From contig JANQIS010000067.1 in the NCBI GenBank assembly GCA_028282045.1, positions 1-5,237 of the forward strand: DNA of 5,237 bases, read 5' to 3'. Shown here one piece after another: positions 1-5,237 of the stretch; position 1 is the stretch's first letter; each line of letters opens with the position of its first letter. The notes beneath the pieces are model-generated. The model searched no databases and was not told the DNA's origin. It worked only from the letters and a program-made list of their open reading frames with translations. The DNA comes from Gammaproteobacteria bacterium. GTDB lineage: Bacteria > Pseudomonadota > Gammaproteobacteria > Francisellales > CACEW01. The translations under genes and the position numbers were made by a program.

Positions 1-67
1 GCTTGGAGTTTTACAGCCAATGAGCGATAGGCCACCATCATTTACAATAGCCCAACTTGCTAAGATT

Positions 68-76
68 TGATATAAT
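68..76 (+). promoter_or_regulatory. Extended -10 promoter of the AlbA_2-domain gene
   Basis: The sequence TGATATAAT is a perfect extended -10 element (TGn followed by TATAAT at 71-76). No convincing -35 lies 16-18 bp upstream, which is tolerated by extended -10 promoters. Transcription would begin near 82-84, downstream of the first possible ATG (77) and upstream of the ATG at 107. This is the main reason for preferring 107 as the start of the following gene. The call rests on sequence pattern only. Confidence 0.5.
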
Positions 77-106
77 ATGATCAATTTAATTTTAGGCTAC
101 AGCAAC

Positions 107-1549
107 ATGATAAGCCCAGAAAAACTACAGGAATTAATTGACCATGGTGAAGGGCTTACTGCTGAATTCAAACGCTGCCGAAACAAATTAACTAAAGAAG
201 CTTATGCCACAATTTGTGCCTTTTTAAACCGCCAGGGTGGCCACCTTATTTTGGGTGTTGAAGATGGTGGAGCCATCAGTGGTATTGATCCACAATGTAT
301 CGACCAAATCAAAAAAGACTTTGTGGCCAACCTCAACAATACCCAAAAAATTCATCCGTCAGTCTATCTTGTATTGGATTCAGTACAGCTTGAAGGGAAA
401 AGTATTTTACATACTTATGTTCCGCCTAGTTCTTCGGTTCACAACACTAACGGCAAAATTTATGACCGTAATGAAGATGGTGATTTTGACATCACCCACA
501 ACACCTTACTTGTTGCAGAAATGTTTTTGCGCAAACAGCAAAGTTATACTGAGAACAAAGTTTATCCATATATTGAAATGTCAGACTTACGCCCGGACCT
601 GTTTGAGAAAGCACGAAAACTCGCTGCAGGCCAGCGTCGAAACCATCCTTGGCTAGGACTTACGGATTCTGAGGTAATCAAAAGCGCACAGCTTTATCAG
701 CGTGACCACCAAACCGGTAAAGAAGGGCTTACGCTTGCCGGTATTTTGCTATTTGGCAAAGATAGTGTTATTCGCTCAGCCGTAGCGCACTATAAAACAG
801 ATTGCATTAAGCGTGTAATCAACGTTAACCGTTATGACGATCGAGAAATTATTATCACCAACTTGTTTGAGGCTTATGAATTAATCATGGCCTTTGTTGA
901 AAAACATCTTCCCGATCCATTTTACCTTGAAGGCACACAGCGTATCAGCTTAAGAGATAAAATTTTTCGAGAGATTGTCTCTAACATGCTGATTCACCGC
1001 GAATATATGAATGGATCACCAGCACGTTTGATTATCGAAGCAGATAAAATTATTGCATCCAACGCGAATCGCCCACATGGTTTTGGTCCGGTAAACTTAA
1101 AAAATTATGAACCATTTCCAAAGAATCCCAATTTGGCAGCATTCTTTCGAGAAATCGGTCGTGCTGAAGAACTAGGCTCCGGTGTCAGGAACTTGTTTCA
1201 GTATGGTAAAGCTTATACAGGTACTGACCCCATGATACTTGAGCAAGATGTGTTTACAATAAAGCTTGCACAGCCGCTTGTTTCTCGTGCTACCACCCAA
1301 GCTACCACCCAAGCTACCACCCAAGCTACCACCCAAGCTACAAAACCAGTTGACAAAACCACTCTCATTTTAGCGTTTTGCCGAACAATGCCGCGCTCCA
1401 GGCAAGAAATTATGGAGGAACTTGGCCTCAAAAGTACTAAGCACTTTAGGGAAGGGATTCTTAAACCATTACTTGCACAAGGCAAGCTTGCTTTAACCGA
1501 ACCTGATACACCCAACAGTCCCAACCAGAAATACCGTACTATTGATTAG
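107..1549 (+). CDS. AlbA_2/Schlafen-like, ATPase and winged-helix protein (COG2865-like)
   Basis: This is a probable DNA- or RNA-binding protein with a GHKL-type ATPase fold; its biological role is unknown. Residues 1-130 form an AlbA_2 (Schlafen-like) domain, with E15-x4-E20-F-K22 and then AFLNRQGGHLILGVED, whose GG-x4-GVxD motif ends at D53. Residues 280-380 resemble the HATPase_c_4 module, with N-box E289-x3-N293 followed by HRE, D313, and GRAEELGSG at 351-359. An ATTQ tetrapeptide is repeated four times at 395-410 as a linker. Residues 418-478 look like a winged helix (SRQEIMEELGL, then ILKPLLAQGKL and a terminal QKYR), as often ends this family. ATG 107 is preferred over ATG 77 because the extended -10 lies directly before 77 and a weak TTAGG Shine-Dalgarno sits 10 nt before 107; starting at 77 would add ten residues. 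Such proteins are often misnamed RecG-like helicase, but no helicase motifs are present. The gene appears monocistronic and more AT-rich than feoB. The family is confident; the function is not. Confidence 0.85.
   Translation: MISPEKLQELIDHGEGLTAEFKRCRNKLTKEAYATICAFLNRQGGHLILGVEDGGAISGIDPQCIDQIKKDFVANLNNTQKIHPSVYLVLDSVQLEGKSILHTYVPPSSSVHNTNGKIYDRNEDGDFDITHNTLLVAEMFLRKQQSYTENKVYPYIEMSDLRPDLFEKARKLAAGQRRNHPWLGLTDSEVIKSAQLYQRDHQTGKEGLTLAGILLFGKDSVIRSAVAHYKTDCIKRVINVNRYDDREIIITNLFEAYELIMAFVEKHLPDPFYLEGTQRISLRDKIFREIVSNMLIHREYMNGSPARLIIEADKIIASNANRPHGFGPVNLKNYEPFPKNPNLAAFFREIGRAEELGSGVRNLFQYGKAYTGTDPMILEQDVFTIKLAQPLVSRATTQATTQATTQATTQATKPVDKTTLILAFCRTMPRSRQEIMEELGLKSTKHFREGILKPLLAQGKLALTEPDTPNSPNQKYRTID
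1289..1341 (+). repeat. 12-bp in-frame tandem repeat encoding ATTQ
   Basis: Four perfect copies of GCTACCACCCAA run from 1289 to 1336, followed by a partial fifth copy (GCTAC, 1337-1341). The unit is a multiple of three, so gain or loss of copies keeps the reading frame and only changes the length of the Thr/Gln-rich linker between the ATPase part and the C-terminal winged helix. The copies are identical at the DNA level, including third codon positions, which suggests recent expansion or homogenisation. From memory, related proteins of this family often carry similar short Thr/Gln repeats at this position. Confidence 0.95.
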
Positions 1550-1597
1550 ACCCTGTATTATGTAGTTCACTTTAGTAACAAGCATCAAAGCAAGATA

Positions 1598-1612
1598 GCG
1601 CTGTTTGAGCGC
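1598..1612. other. Small inverted repeat between the AlbA_2 gene and feoA
   Basis: GCGCT and AGCGC form a perfect 5-bp stem with a 5-nt loop (GTTTG). No T-tract follows on either strand, so it is not a convincing intrinsic terminator. It lies about 50 bp beyond the stop codon of the AlbA_2 gene and 23 bp upstream of the Fur box. It may be a weak structural element or chance. Confidence 0.25.
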
Positions 1613-1634
1613 GACTGATAGGCCCTGCATTAAA

Positions 1635-1655
1635 TGAAAATGATTCTCATTAGCA
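1635..1655. promoter_or_regulatory. Fur box of the feo operon
   Basis: The core GAAAATGATTCTCATTAGC (1636-1654) matches the 19-bp Fur consensus GATAATGATAATCATTATC at 15 positions. It also parses as two overlapping 7-1-7 heptamer pairs offset by 6 bp: 1635-1649 matches TGATAAT-n-ATTATCA at 12 of 14 positions and 1641-1655 at 11 of 14. This is the classical arrangement for two Fur dimers on opposite faces of the DNA. It abuts the -35 hexamer of the feo promoter, so Fe(II)-Fur should repress feoABC when iron is sufficient. The match is seen directly; the regulation is inferred from the known control of feo operons. Confidence 0.88.
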
Positions 1656-1684
1656 TTGACTCTACATCATGATCCGCGCATAAT
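1656..1684 (+). promoter_or_regulatory. Sigma70-type promoter of feoABC
   Basis: TTGACT (1656-1661, 5 of 6 to the -35 consensus) and CATAAT (1679-1684, 5 of 6 to the -10 consensus) are separated by exactly 17 bp. The predicted transcription start is near 1691, giving a leader of about 30 nt to ATG 1722. The -35 begins one base after the Fur site, so Fur binding would exclude RNA polymerase. A weaker upstream alternative (TTGAGC at 1605-1610) has no comparable -10. Confidence 0.65.
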
Positions 1685-1721
1685 AGTTAAACCACTATCG
1701 ACTTAAACACGCGTTAGCATT

Positions 1722-1982
1722 ATGTTAAGCACTTTATTGATGGCTTCACCGGCAATCATGATCATGCTCAAACCTGGGAAATCGTATCGCTTGCTGGGCT
1801 TTAAACCCAATTGTGATCGCCACTACCGTCATAAACTATTGGCAATGGGGTTTATTCCAGGTACGACATTTCATGCTTTGCGTGTTGCACCCATGGGCGA
1901 CCCGATGGAAATTAAAATTAAGGGTTTTTTGGTCTCGCTGCGCCATAGCGAAATTAAACTACTCAAGGTAGAGGAACTGTGA
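1722..1982 (+). CDS. feoA: Ferrous iron transport protein A (FeoA)
   Basis: FeoA is a small cytosolic SH3-like protein that is needed for FeoB-dependent Fe(II) uptake and is thought to act on the FeoB G-domain or complex. The 86-residue product shows the family signature in order: LKPGKSYRLLGF (16-27), LLAMGFIPGTTF (39-50), RVAPMGDPMEIKIKGF (54-69) and a final SLRHSEIKLLKVEEL. The start is uncertain. No clear Shine-Dalgarno precedes ATG 1722 or the in-frame ATGs at 1740, 1758 and 1764. Starting at 1764 would give 72 residues and would match the N-terminal length of E. coli FeoA (75 residues), so the first 14 residues may not be translated. It is the first gene of the operon behind the Fur-controlled promoter. 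Its TGA overlaps the feoB ATG by one base, indicating translational coupling. Confidence 0.95.
   Translation: MLSTLLMASPAIMIMLKPGKSYRLLGFKPNCDRHYRHKLLAMGFIPGTTFHALRVAPMGDPMEIKIKGFLVSLRHSEIKLLKVEEL
1971..1976 (+). promoter_or_regulatory. Ribosome binding site deciding the feoB start
   Basis: GAGGAA lies inside the last codons of feoA. It is 5 nt before ATG 1982 but only 2 nt before the alternative GTG 1979, so the ATG in the TGATG overlap is the better start. Confidence 0.7.
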
Positions 1983-4306
1983 TGCGTATTTGTCTGGCAG
2001 GTAACCCTAACAGTGGCAAAACGACGATTTTTAATGCCCTCACTGGTTCACGCCAACGCGTTGGTAATTGGGCTGGTGTGACTGTTGATAAAAAACAAGG
2101 CACCTTCACCCACCAAGGACAAAGCTATGAAGTAACTGACTTACCCGGCACTTACTCGCTAAGCGTGGTATCAGAAGAAAGCTCATTGGATGAGCGCATC
2201 GCCTGCGAGCATTTACTGAGCGGCGACGCTGACTTAGTGATTAATATCATTGACGCTAGTAACTTAGAGCGCAACTTATACCTTAGCGCCCAACTGTTAG
2301 AGATGAAAGTGCCAATGATTTTGGCCGTGAATATGACCGACATTGCTGCCAAGCGCGGACTGTCAATTGACCTGGATGCGCTACGCCATATGACCGGTTG
2401 CCCCAGCGTTGCATTAATAGGGCGTAAAAAACGCAGTGTACAGACACTGAAAAAATACATTGTCCAACAGAGTCAAAACATTCAGCCACGCAGCCCCTAC
2501 TATGATGTTAGCTTAGAACAGCCAATCACCAACTTACTCCCCCTTATCACTCAAGCTCAACAACAAGCACAACAACCCATGAAAGGGGTGAGCGAAAATG
2601 CCGATCCTCGTTGGCTGGCGATTCGCTTGTTAGAGAACGATATGTTTGCCAAAAACCTCTGCCAAAGTAATGCCCTGTGCCAACACGTAGCCCGTCAACA
2701 GGCACAGATTGAAGCAAATACCGGAGAGGATTGCGAATTATTATTGGCAGACCAACGCTATCAATGGGCTAATAAAGTCGTCGCCCAATGCACCCAGCGA
2801 CAAAAGTTAGTACGCGATACGCTCACCGAATGGTTTGATCATATTGCCATGAACCGCTGGTTGGGTATTCCGGTATTTCTGCTGGTCATGTATGCCATGT
2901 TTGAATTCTCCATCAACTTAGGCAGTGCTCTACAACCGATCTTTGACGACGGTTCGCGTACTATTTTTATCGACGGCATGATGTACTTAGGTAGCGTAGC
3001 CCACCTGCCGCTCTGGCTCACCGCCATTTTGGCACAAGGCGTAGGATTGGGCATCAATACGGTGATCACCTTCGTGCCGCAGATCGGCTGTATGTTCTTG
3101 TTTCTGGCATTTCTGGAAGATTCCGGCTATATGGCGCGCGCCGCCTTTGTTATGGACAAGCTAATGCAATGGGTTGGTTTGCCCGGTAAATCCTTTGTGC
3201 CGTTGATTGTCGGCTTTGGCTGCAACGTGCCCTCCATCATGGCAACCCGCACACTGGAGAGCCGCCGCGACCGACTGCTTACTATTATGATGTCACCATT
3301 TATGTCCTGTGGTGCGCGCCTGGCGATTTTTGCAGTATTTGCCGCAGCGTTTTTCCCCAAAGGTGGGGCAGGTATCGTGTTCTTGCTGTACATGACCGGC
3401 ATTGTAGTGGCCATCATTACTGGCCTGGTAGTGAAAAAACTTTTGCTACCGGGCAAACCTGCGCCGTTTATTATGGAAATGCCACCTTATCACCTACCCT
3501 CAGGGCGCACTATCGTGTTAAGTGCCTGGCAACGCCTCAAACGTTTTTTATTCCGTGCCGGTAAAGTGATTGTGCCGATCTGTGTGCTAGTTGGTACACT
3601 CAATACGGTACAGCTAAATGGTTCCATTAACCCCAACGGCAGTGATACTTCTTTGCTGTCTTATGTAGGGCGTGCTGTCACGCCGGCACTGGCACCGATG
3701 GGCGTGCAGCCGGACAACTGGCCAGCCACGGTCGGCCTGGCCACCGGTTTCTTAGCCAAAGAAGTGGTCGTGGGCACACTCAACACACTCTATACACAAA
3801 ACGATGACCAAAATAGCTTTGACCCGAAGCAATACAACTTAATGGCCGGCCTCAAAGCTGCTGTACAAAACACCTATGACAGTCTGACCGGCATGGGCCA
3901 GGGCTTATCCAACCCACTGGCCGCCAACGAAGCCGAGCATAACATGACCAGAACTGCCATGGGCACTATGGTTAATGCCTTTGGTAGTACCTTGAGTGCT
4001 TTTGCCTACATGCTGTTTATTTTATTATATATTCCTTGCGTCTCCACTATTGCCGTCACTACACGCGAAGCCAGCCGCGGCTGGGCCATATTATCACTGA
4101 TTTGGAGCATGGTGGTTGCTTATGCTTTGGCAGTGATCGTCTATCAAGTCGGCAGCATATTAAGCCACCCGTTCAACAGCACCCTATGGATTGCCTCGAT
4201 GTTGGTCTTACTTGGCATCACGCTATGGGGTATTTACCGTAAAGGCAGCACACTGAGTTTACCAGCGCAAGTCTTACCCAATCACCCAGCCGGAGGATGC
4301 CACTGA
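1982..4306 (+). CDS. feoB: Ferrous iron permease, G-protein fused to membrane channel (FeoB)
   Basis: FeoB is the inner-membrane Fe(II) transporter. The 774-residue length is typical (E. coli 773). The N-terminal G domain has G1 GNPNSGKT (7-14), the switch region RVGNWAGVTV (26-35, G2 Thr34), G3 DLPG (53-56) and G4 NMTD (117-120). The G5 position reads I-G147-R148 where the E. coli protein has V-S-T, an unusual loop. A helical GDI-like domain follows (about 170-275) and contains a Gln-rich stretch near 190-200. The membrane part starts near 294 and carries two Gate-type repeats. Conserved cysteines are C414 in GFGCNVPS, C443 in MSCGAR and C686 in YIPCVS. The C-terminus is GGCH, like the GDCH of E. 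coli, but the extra Cys-Cys pair just before it in E. coli is absent. ATG 1982 is chosen over GTG 1979 (which would add one residue) because GAGGAA lies 5 nt upstream of the ATG. The gene sits between feoA and feoC with one-base overlaps on both sides. Confidence 0.98.
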   Translation: MRICLAGNPNSGKTTIFNALTGSRQRVGNWAGVTVDKKQGTFTHQGQSYEVTDLPGTYSLSVVSEESSLDERIACEHLLSGDADLVINIIDASNLERNLYLSAQLLEMKVPMILAVNMTDIAAKRGLSIDLDALRHMTGCPSVALIGRKKRSVQTLKKYIVQQSQNIQPRSPYYDVSLEQPITNLLPLITQAQQQAQQPMKGVSENADPRWLAIRLLENDMFAKNLCQSNALCQHVARQQAQIEANTGEDCELLLADQRYQWANKVVAQCTQRQKLVRDTLTEWFDHIAMNRWLGIPVFLLVMYAMFEFSINLGSALQPIFDDGSRTIFIDGMMYLGSVAHLPLWLTAILAQGVGLGINTVITFVPQIGCMFLFLAFLEDSGYMARAAFVMDKLMQWVGLPGKSFVPLIVGFGCNVPSIMATRTLESRRDRLLTIMMSPFMSCGARLAIFAVFAAAFFPKGGAGIVFLLYMTGIVVAIITGLVVKKLLLPGKPAPFIMEMPPYHLPSGRTIVLSAWQRLKRFLFRAGKVIVPICVLVGTLNTVQLNGSINPNGSDTSLLSYVGRAVTPALAPMGVQPDNWPATVGLATGFLAKEVVVGTLNTLYTQNDDQNSFDPKQYNLMAGLKAAVQNTYDSLTGMGQGLSNPLAANEAEHNMTRTAMGTMVNAFGSTLSAFAYMLFILLYIPCVSTIAVTTREASRGWAILSLIWSMVVAYALAVIVYQVGSILSHPFNSTLWIASMLVLLGITLWGIYRKGSTLSLPAQVLPNHPAGGCH
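4292..4296 (+). promoter_or_regulatory. Ribosome binding site deciding the feoC start
   Basis: GGAGG lies within the end of feoB, 9 nt before ATG 4306. It directly touches the earlier in-frame ATG at 4297, which therefore cannot use it. This favours an 83-residue FeoC starting at 4306 over an 86-residue form. Confidence 0.75.
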
Positions 4307-4557
4307 TGAGTTTGCTCAACGTTAAACAATACCTGCAACAGCATCAGTTTGCTGATTGCGACACCATCAGTAAAGCCTTCAGCCTACCAGTAACCGTGCT
4401 GGAGCCCATGTTGGGGCAGTTAGAACGTAAAGGGTTAATTAAAAAACTCAGCGCCCCCAAAACCCACTGCAGTTTAAATCAACGTTGCACTATGCAATGT
4501 GCCGCGAAGGGGGCTAAGGTGTTGTATTGTTGGTGCCAGAAGCAGCCAGGTAAATAA
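4306..4557 (+). CDS. feoC: FeoC, winged-helix protein with cysteine cluster
   Basis: FeoC is the small third component of gammaproteobacterial Feo systems. It is proposed to protect FeoB from proteolysis and/or to sense iron or oxygen through a cysteine cluster, but its exact role is debated. The 83-residue product has an N-terminal winged-helix region (about 1-48, LLNVKQYLQQH, then ISKAFSLP and MLGQLERKGLIKKL). A Cys-rich tail follows with C55, C61, C65, C75 and C77, spaced C-x5-C-x3-C-x9-C-x-C; an isolated C18 lies in the helical part. The enterobacterial protein has a tighter cluster of four cysteines (roughly C-x4-C-x2-C-x5/6-C), so the spacing here is divergent and there is one extra Cys. 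ATG 4306 overlaps the feoB TGA by one base and has GGAGG 9 nt upstream. Recognition rests on position, size, fold pattern and Cys tail rather than strong sequence identity. Confidence 0.88.
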   Translation: MSLLNVKQYLQQHQFADCDTISKAFSLPVTVLEPMLGQLERKGLIKKLSAPKTHCSLNQRCTMQCAAKGAKVLYCWCQKQPGK

Positions 4558-4568
4558 CGCTACCTTTT
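4548..4568 (+). terminator. Weak candidate terminator at the end of feoC
   Basis: AGGTA (4548-4552) pairs with TACCT (4561-4565) around an 8-nt loop that contains the feoC stop codon, and a short T run (4565-4568) follows. The stem is only 5 bp, so it would be a poor intrinsic terminator. No better candidate lies in the 9-bp gap between the convergent feoC and dsbB genes. Confidence 0.25.
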
Positions 4569-5055
4569 ATGCAGTATCTTTTCGCATCCAACCCCATAAA
4601 CCAACGATAAAGATCAACAAAAAACACACCGCCGACCAACCGGCCATGCTCAAGCCAAGCACCTTCCAGTGCACGACGCCACAATCACCGGCACCATAGA
4701 AAACGTCATGCATCAGCTTACTTGGCGGCAACGAGTGAAGCAATTCATTTAACCCTGGTCCGCATATCCCGGAGTTTTGCGGCGGCACCAATTGCAACCA
4801 TACCTGGCGCAAGGAAACAGCCAAGCCCAATAAAGCAAACAACAATGACAATCCAAAATAAATGTCCTGTGCGAGCCCCCGACTGCGGTGAATTAAAGCA
4901 ATAATGACCACCACCCCAACCAAAAGGTAGGCTAAGCGTTGTAAAATACACAGCGGACAAGGCGCAATTCCCATAACCAATTGCACATACACCGCTGCAA
5001 TGGCAGCAGCCAAGACAAAAATTAACTGTAGCATTAGTGCGCGCTGTGCCGTCAT
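4567..5055 (-). CDS. dsbB: Disulfide bond formation protein B (DsbB), quinone reductase
   Basis: DsbB is an inner-membrane protein that re-oxidises the periplasmic thiol oxidase DsbA and passes the electrons to ubiquinone or menaquinone. The 162-residue product (E. coli 176) has four hydrophobic segments at about 8-27, 41-55, 64-82 and 133-157. The first periplasmic loop carries C33-P-L-C36, followed by ILQR with R40, equivalent to the conserved quinone-site Arg. The second loop, after RQVWLQLVPP (83-92), carries C98 in GICGPGL and C125 in GAGDCG, the pair that exchanges with DsbA. HWKVLGLSMAGWS (129-141) is the typical entry to the last helix. All four essential cysteines are present. The ATG at 5055 lacks a strong Shine-Dalgarno; the in-frame Met8 is a possible later start. 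The gene is convergent with feoC, 9 bp away, and no dsbA is visible. The distinct paralogue DsbI is less likely given the length and loop structure. Confidence 0.96.
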   Translation of the reverse strand: MTAQRALMLQLIFVLAAAIAAVYVQLVMGIAPCPLCILQRLAYLLVGVVVIIALIHRSRGLAQDIYFGLSLLFALLGLAVSLRQVWLQLVPPQNSGICGPGLNELLHSLPPSKLMHDVFYGAGDCGVVHWKVLGLSMAGWSAVCFLLIFIVGLWGWMRKDTA

Positions 5056-5069
5056 CTTTTTACATTGCT

Positions 5070-5168
5070 TTACCTAACAATGCCTTGATAATAGCCATAT
5101 TCTTTGACTTGTGCGAGTAAGTCATAAAACAAATCTGCACCTGGATATTTACCGTGAAAATGCCCATA
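5070..5168 (-). pseudogene. Possible gene remnant upstream of dsbB
   Basis: The 182 bp upstream of dsbB hold no intact gene on either strand. One minus-strand frame reads 32 codons to a TAA at 5070-5072, containing HFHGKYPGADLFYDLLAQ, then VKEYGYYQGIVR. The composition looks protein-like, and 12 of its 32 codons begin with G, as expected of a real coding frame. Upstream, the same frame is broken by TAG at 5169-5171 and an earlier TAA. A second minus-strand frame, ending at 5060 just 4 nt before dsbB, stays open to the window edge, but its residues look less coding-like. I do not recognise a family. It could be the 3' end of a frameshifted gene, a truncated upstream gene or chance. The dsbB promoter should also lie in this interval, but I see no clear one. 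Confidence 0.25.
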
Positions 5169-5237
5169 CTACAGGCGAAAAAGTTTCCTGACAATTTAGC
5201 CAGTAATGTTTGTTTTTTTATTTGGCTTGTGTTTAGG

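Noticed and set aside
2..70. Possible C-terminal tail of an upstream + strand gene (LGVLQPMSDRPPSFTIAQLA, then KI and TGA at 68-70)
   Set aside because: Only 22 codons are visible, no family is recognisable and codon bias is weak. It may be real, but it cannot be supported from this window.
237..656. Overlapping + strand ORF of 139 codons inside the AlbA_2 gene
   Set aside because: It is out of frame with clear AlbA_2 motifs, its composition is not protein-like and it has no ribosome binding site.
1213..1524. Minus-strand ORF opposite the tandem repeat (VAWVVAWV repeats)
   Set aside because: It is the antisense reading of the ATTQ repeat; open only because the repeat has no stop in that frame.
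107..1549. ATP-dependent DNA helicase RecG annotation for the AlbA_2 gene
   Set aside because: No Walker A/B or helicase motifs are present; the name is a common carry-over for this family.
1757..1766. Palindrome CATGATCATG in early feoA
   Set aside because: It is a short palindrome made by consecutive Ile-Met codons, without a partner site; not a supportable operator.
3127..3456. Minus-strand ORFs inside feoB
   Set aside because: The + frame encodes unmistakable FeoB motifs across the whole region; these are shadow frames.
4745..4960. Minus- and plus-strand ORFs overlapping dsbB
   Set aside because: The DsbB frame holds all four catalytic cysteines and membrane segments; the others have no supporting motifs.
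5160..5237. + strand ORF starting at ATG 5160 and running off the window (MPILQAKKFP...)
   Set aside because: Only 26 codons, no Shine-Dalgarno and no recognisable family; it lies opposite the more coding-like minus frame.

Overview
This window reads as ordinary bacterial chromosome, most likely from a gammaproteobacterium. The evidence is a three-gene feoABC ferrous-iron operon. FeoC is largely a gammaproteobacterial component, and FeoB aligns closely with the Escherichia coli type down to its C-terminal GxCH end. A Fur box of classical gammaproteobacterial form and a DsbB-type quinone reductase agree with this. I cannot name the genus from the sequence.

Layout. Positions 1-106 hold the upstream flank and a good extended -10 promoter (68-76). 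Positions 107-1549 (+) encode a 480-residue protein of the AlbA_2/Schlafen-like, Bergerat-ATPase and winged-helix type (COG2865-like). It contains a 12-bp tandem repeat that encodes (ATTQ)4. The 172-bp gap that follows holds a strong Fur box (1635-1655) abutting a promoter with a 17-bp spacer (1656-1684). Then come feoA (1722-1982), feoB (1982-4306) and feoC (4306-4557), all on + and joined by one-base stop/start overlaps. A DsbB-family gene lies on the minus strand (4567-5055), convergent with feoC and only 9 bp from it. The last 182 bp hold no intact gene that I can support, but a short minus-strand stretch there looks coding and broken.

How the genes work together. FeoB is the inner-membrane Fe(II) permease with a cytosolic G-protein domain. 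FeoA is a small SH3-like partner. FeoC is a winged-helix protein with a cysteine cluster. The Fur box predicts that the operon is repressed when iron is sufficient. DsbB re-oxidises DsbA in the periplasm and passes electrons to quinone; it is not obviously linked to iron uptake, and the two units simply converge. The AlbA_2 gene has its own promoter, is visibly more AT-rich than feoB and looks like an accessory gene of unknown role.

I see no CRISPR array, tRNA, rRNA or complete insertion sequence. The most interesting items are the AlbA_2 protein (retained acidic triad, tandem repeat), the unusual cysteine spacing in FeoC, the altered G5 loop in FeoB and the broken-looking stretch upstream of dsbB. 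None of these amounts to a demonstrated new system.
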